The notes beneath the pieces are model-generated. The model was not told the origin of the DNA and ran no database searches. It saw nothing but the letters and a program-made list of their open reading frames with translations. 8,826 bases of DNA from Acidobacteriota bacterium (GTDB lineage: Bacteria; Acidobacteriota; UBA890): positions 1 to 8,826 of the forward strand of contig JADFNY010000139.1 in assembly GCA_022563115.1 (NCBI GenBank), written 5' to 3'. The translations under genes were made by a program, and so were the position numbers. This document shows positions 7,603 to 8,826 of the stretch, in pieces (position 1 is the first letter of the stretch; each line of letters opens with the position of its first letter).

Positions 7603-8547
7603 ATGCGTGCTCGACGGTACGGCGATGACGGTTCGCGATGGTTGTTCCGCCTGGCTGCGGTGGCGGCCGTATTTCTGATCGATGCTGGGCTCGCCGGCGC
7701 CACGGGGCAGGGTCGCGGCCCACGTCCGGCTCCCGATACGGAAGCACGCGGCCACATCGCCGCGATGGCAGCGCACCACCTGTGTTCCGGCATGTTCGTC
7801 GTCGGGCGCGTTCACCAGCGCTCGGTCGAAGAGGTCCTCGCCCGAGACATCGTCCGTTTTCCGGATTTTCGTTGGCAGGACGATTTCCACTACATCGTCG
7901 ATACCGAGGCACGGAGCGCGACGGTCTCGGGGCCCGGCGTCGACCCGCCGCGGACGGCCCGCTACCACGGTGACCAGGGTTGCACGATCCTACCGGCTGG
8001 GGTGGACCGGGTCTTCTTCGAGCCCGTCGAGCTGAATTCGTCGTTGCCCGACGCCGCCACCCAGCCCTGGCCCTTGGGCGACGTTGGCGCCGGCGCCACG
8101 TTCGACGAGGTCGACGCAACAAAGCTCGACGAGGCGCTCGACTGGGCGGCCGAAGCGGGCATCGTCTGCGCCGACGAGAGCTACCTCCACCCCGACCCGC
8201 ATCCGAGCCGTGAGGCCTGGCGCGTTGCTCGTTGCGCCGTCGCGGAGAAGCGTCTCGAGGAAGCGGCGGAGGAGTATCCGCTCGTCATCATTAATCACTT
8301 TCCGCTGAGGCAAGAGCTGGTGCGGTTATGGCGCATCCCGCGATTTTCGCTCTGGTGCGGCACGAAGCGAACCGAAGATTGGCATGTGCGGTTCCGCGCC
8401 AAAGTCGTCGTGTACGGCCATCTTCACCTACGCTCGACCGACATCATCGACGGAGTGCGGTTCGAGGAAGTCTCTCTCGGCTATCCGAGGCATTGGGACG
8501 TCGACGAGGGCATGGACGCCTATCTTCGCGAGATTCTGCCCGGGTGA
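7603..8547 (+). CDS. Chimeric ORF: beta-lactamase-family hydrolase N-terminus fused to metallophosphoesterase C-terminus
   Basis: A 314-residue uninterrupted frame that looks like pieces of two unrelated genes. Residues 1-181 begin with a signal peptide (WLFRLAAVAAVFLIDAGLAGA). They continue with LCSGMFVVGR (60-69), EVLARDIV, RTARYHGDQGCTILP (to 131), WPLGD (156-160) and DATKLDEALDW, the N-terminal lead-in region of secreted beta-lactamase-like serine hydrolases (6-aminohexanoate-dimer-hydrolase type). Where the catalytic SxxK domain should start, the sequence switches at about residues 181-188 (nt 8143-8166). From there AGIVCADESYLHPDPHPSREAW, NHFPL (231-235), RFSLWCGTKRTEDWHVRF, VVYGHLHLRS (GHLH at 272-275) and FEEVSLGYPRHW match the C-terminal half of a calcineurin-like metallophosphoesterase. 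The Ser-hydrolase nucleophile and the phosphoesterase metal motifs I-III (DxH, GDxxD, GNH) are all absent. Neither activity is expected, so it may be a pseudogene created by deletion, or an assembly join. The domain assignments rest on recalled family patterns. Confidence 0.8.
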   Translation: MRARRYGDDGSRWLFRLAAVAAVFLIDAGLAGATGQGRGPRPAPDTEARGHIAAMAAHHLCSGMFVVGRVHQRSVEEVLARDIVRFPDFRWQDDFHYIVDTEARSATVSGPGVDPPRTARYHGDQGCTILPAGVDRVFFEPVELNSSLPDAATQPWPLGDVGAGATFDEVDATKLDEALDWAAEAGIVCADESYLHPDPHPSREAWRVARCAVAEKRLEEAAEEYPLVIINHFPLRQELVRLWRIPRFSLWCGTKRTEDWHVRFRAKVVVYGHLHLRSTDIIDGVRFEEVSLGYPRHWDVDEGMDAYLREILPG

Positions 8548-8557
8548 CGAGATCACC

Positions 8558-8826
8558 ATGAGCCCATCCGGCAGGAAACGCACACGGTTGTTCACGTATC
8601 GTCGTTTGATCGTGATGGAGGCCCTGCTCCTCATCGGTGCACTGCAGTTCATGGCGGAAGACCGGGTCGTCGCAAGTGACTTTCCGGACGAGCTCAAGGT
8701 CGTTTTCATCATGTTTCTCGTGCTCGGCTTCTTGGGTTCGCTCCTCGTCGTCGTTGAGCGACTCGCGAAGAGCGGGTTGGGCACGACGCACCGGACGATT
8801 CAGGCGCTACCCATACCGACGCCCCG
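8558..8826 (+). CDS. Two-helix membrane protein, N-terminal part (3' end outside window)
   Basis: An ATG at 8558, ten bases after the chimeric ORF's stop, opens a frame that stays open for 89 codons to the window edge. The predicted protein starts with a basic segment (MSPSGRKRTRLFTYRR), followed by a hydrophobic stretch at about 17-32 (LIVMEALLLIGALQFM). A short acidic loop (EDRVVASDFPDE) and a second hydrophobic stretch at about 47-66 (VVFIMFLVLGFLGSLLVVVE) come next, then a basic, polar tail. The positive-inside pattern predicts both ends in the cytoplasm with a short periplasmic loop. The ribosome site is weak (GGGTGA, 10-11 bases upstream, overlapping the preceding stop), which hints at coupling. 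I do not recognise the family; a C-terminal domain may lie beyond the window. Confidence 0.6.
   Translation, partial: MSPSGRKRTRLFTYRRLIVMEALLLIGALQFMAEDRVVASDFPDELKVVFIMFLVLGFLGSLLVVVERLAKSGLGTTHRTIQALPIPTP

Overview
The window is a GC-rich, gene-dense bacterial segment in which every credible gene lies on the + strand. The proteins suggest a Gram-negative, envelope-rich organism: three Sec-type signal peptides, a lipoprotein with Gly at +2, an SGSH-like sulfatase, a bacterial S10 serine carboxypeptidase, and a DxDGDGDxD-repeat secreted propeller. This mix fits soil or marine lineages such as Acidobacteriota, Gemmatimonadota or Myxococcota. That placement is inference from gene content only; no rRNA or marker gene is present.

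Layout. (1) Positions 1-2099: the 3' end of a sulfatase gene overlaps, as TAATG, the start of a secreted S10 serine carboxypeptidase with its catalytic triad intact. (2) Positions 2100-2396: a 297-base non-coding gap with a locally AT-richer stretch and several small inverted repeats. (3) Positions 2397-5997: three closely packed genes, namely a YncE/YVTN-type propeller lipoprotein (TTG start), a secreted FG-GAP/VCBS protein with ten Ca-binding-type motifs (GTG start), and a type I signal peptidase whose start overlaps the previous stop as ATGA. (4) Positions 5998-6075: a short gap holding two back-to-back perfect hairpins. (5) Positions 6076-7524: a complete group II PLP-dependent decarboxylase very like animal aromatic-L-amino-acid decarboxylase. 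(6) Positions 7525-7602: another short gap with an interrupted hairpin. (7) Positions 7603-8547: an intact but chimeric reading frame. It joins the N-terminal region of a beta-lactamase-family serine hydrolase (signal peptide included, catalytic domain missing) to the C-terminal half of a metallophosphoesterase (first metal motifs missing). (8) Positions 8558-8826: the start of a two-helix membrane protein that runs off the window.

How the genes may work together. The first pair could be extracellular degradation enzymes (desulfation, peptide trimming). The central trio couples two exported propeller proteins to a signal peptidase that could process secreted products. The decarboxylase looks like an independent metabolic enzyme. 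I see no coherent novel defence or mobile system. The most unusual item is the serine-hydrolase/phosphoesterase chimera at 7603-8547, which is either a deletion scar, an exported degenerate fusion, or an assembly join.
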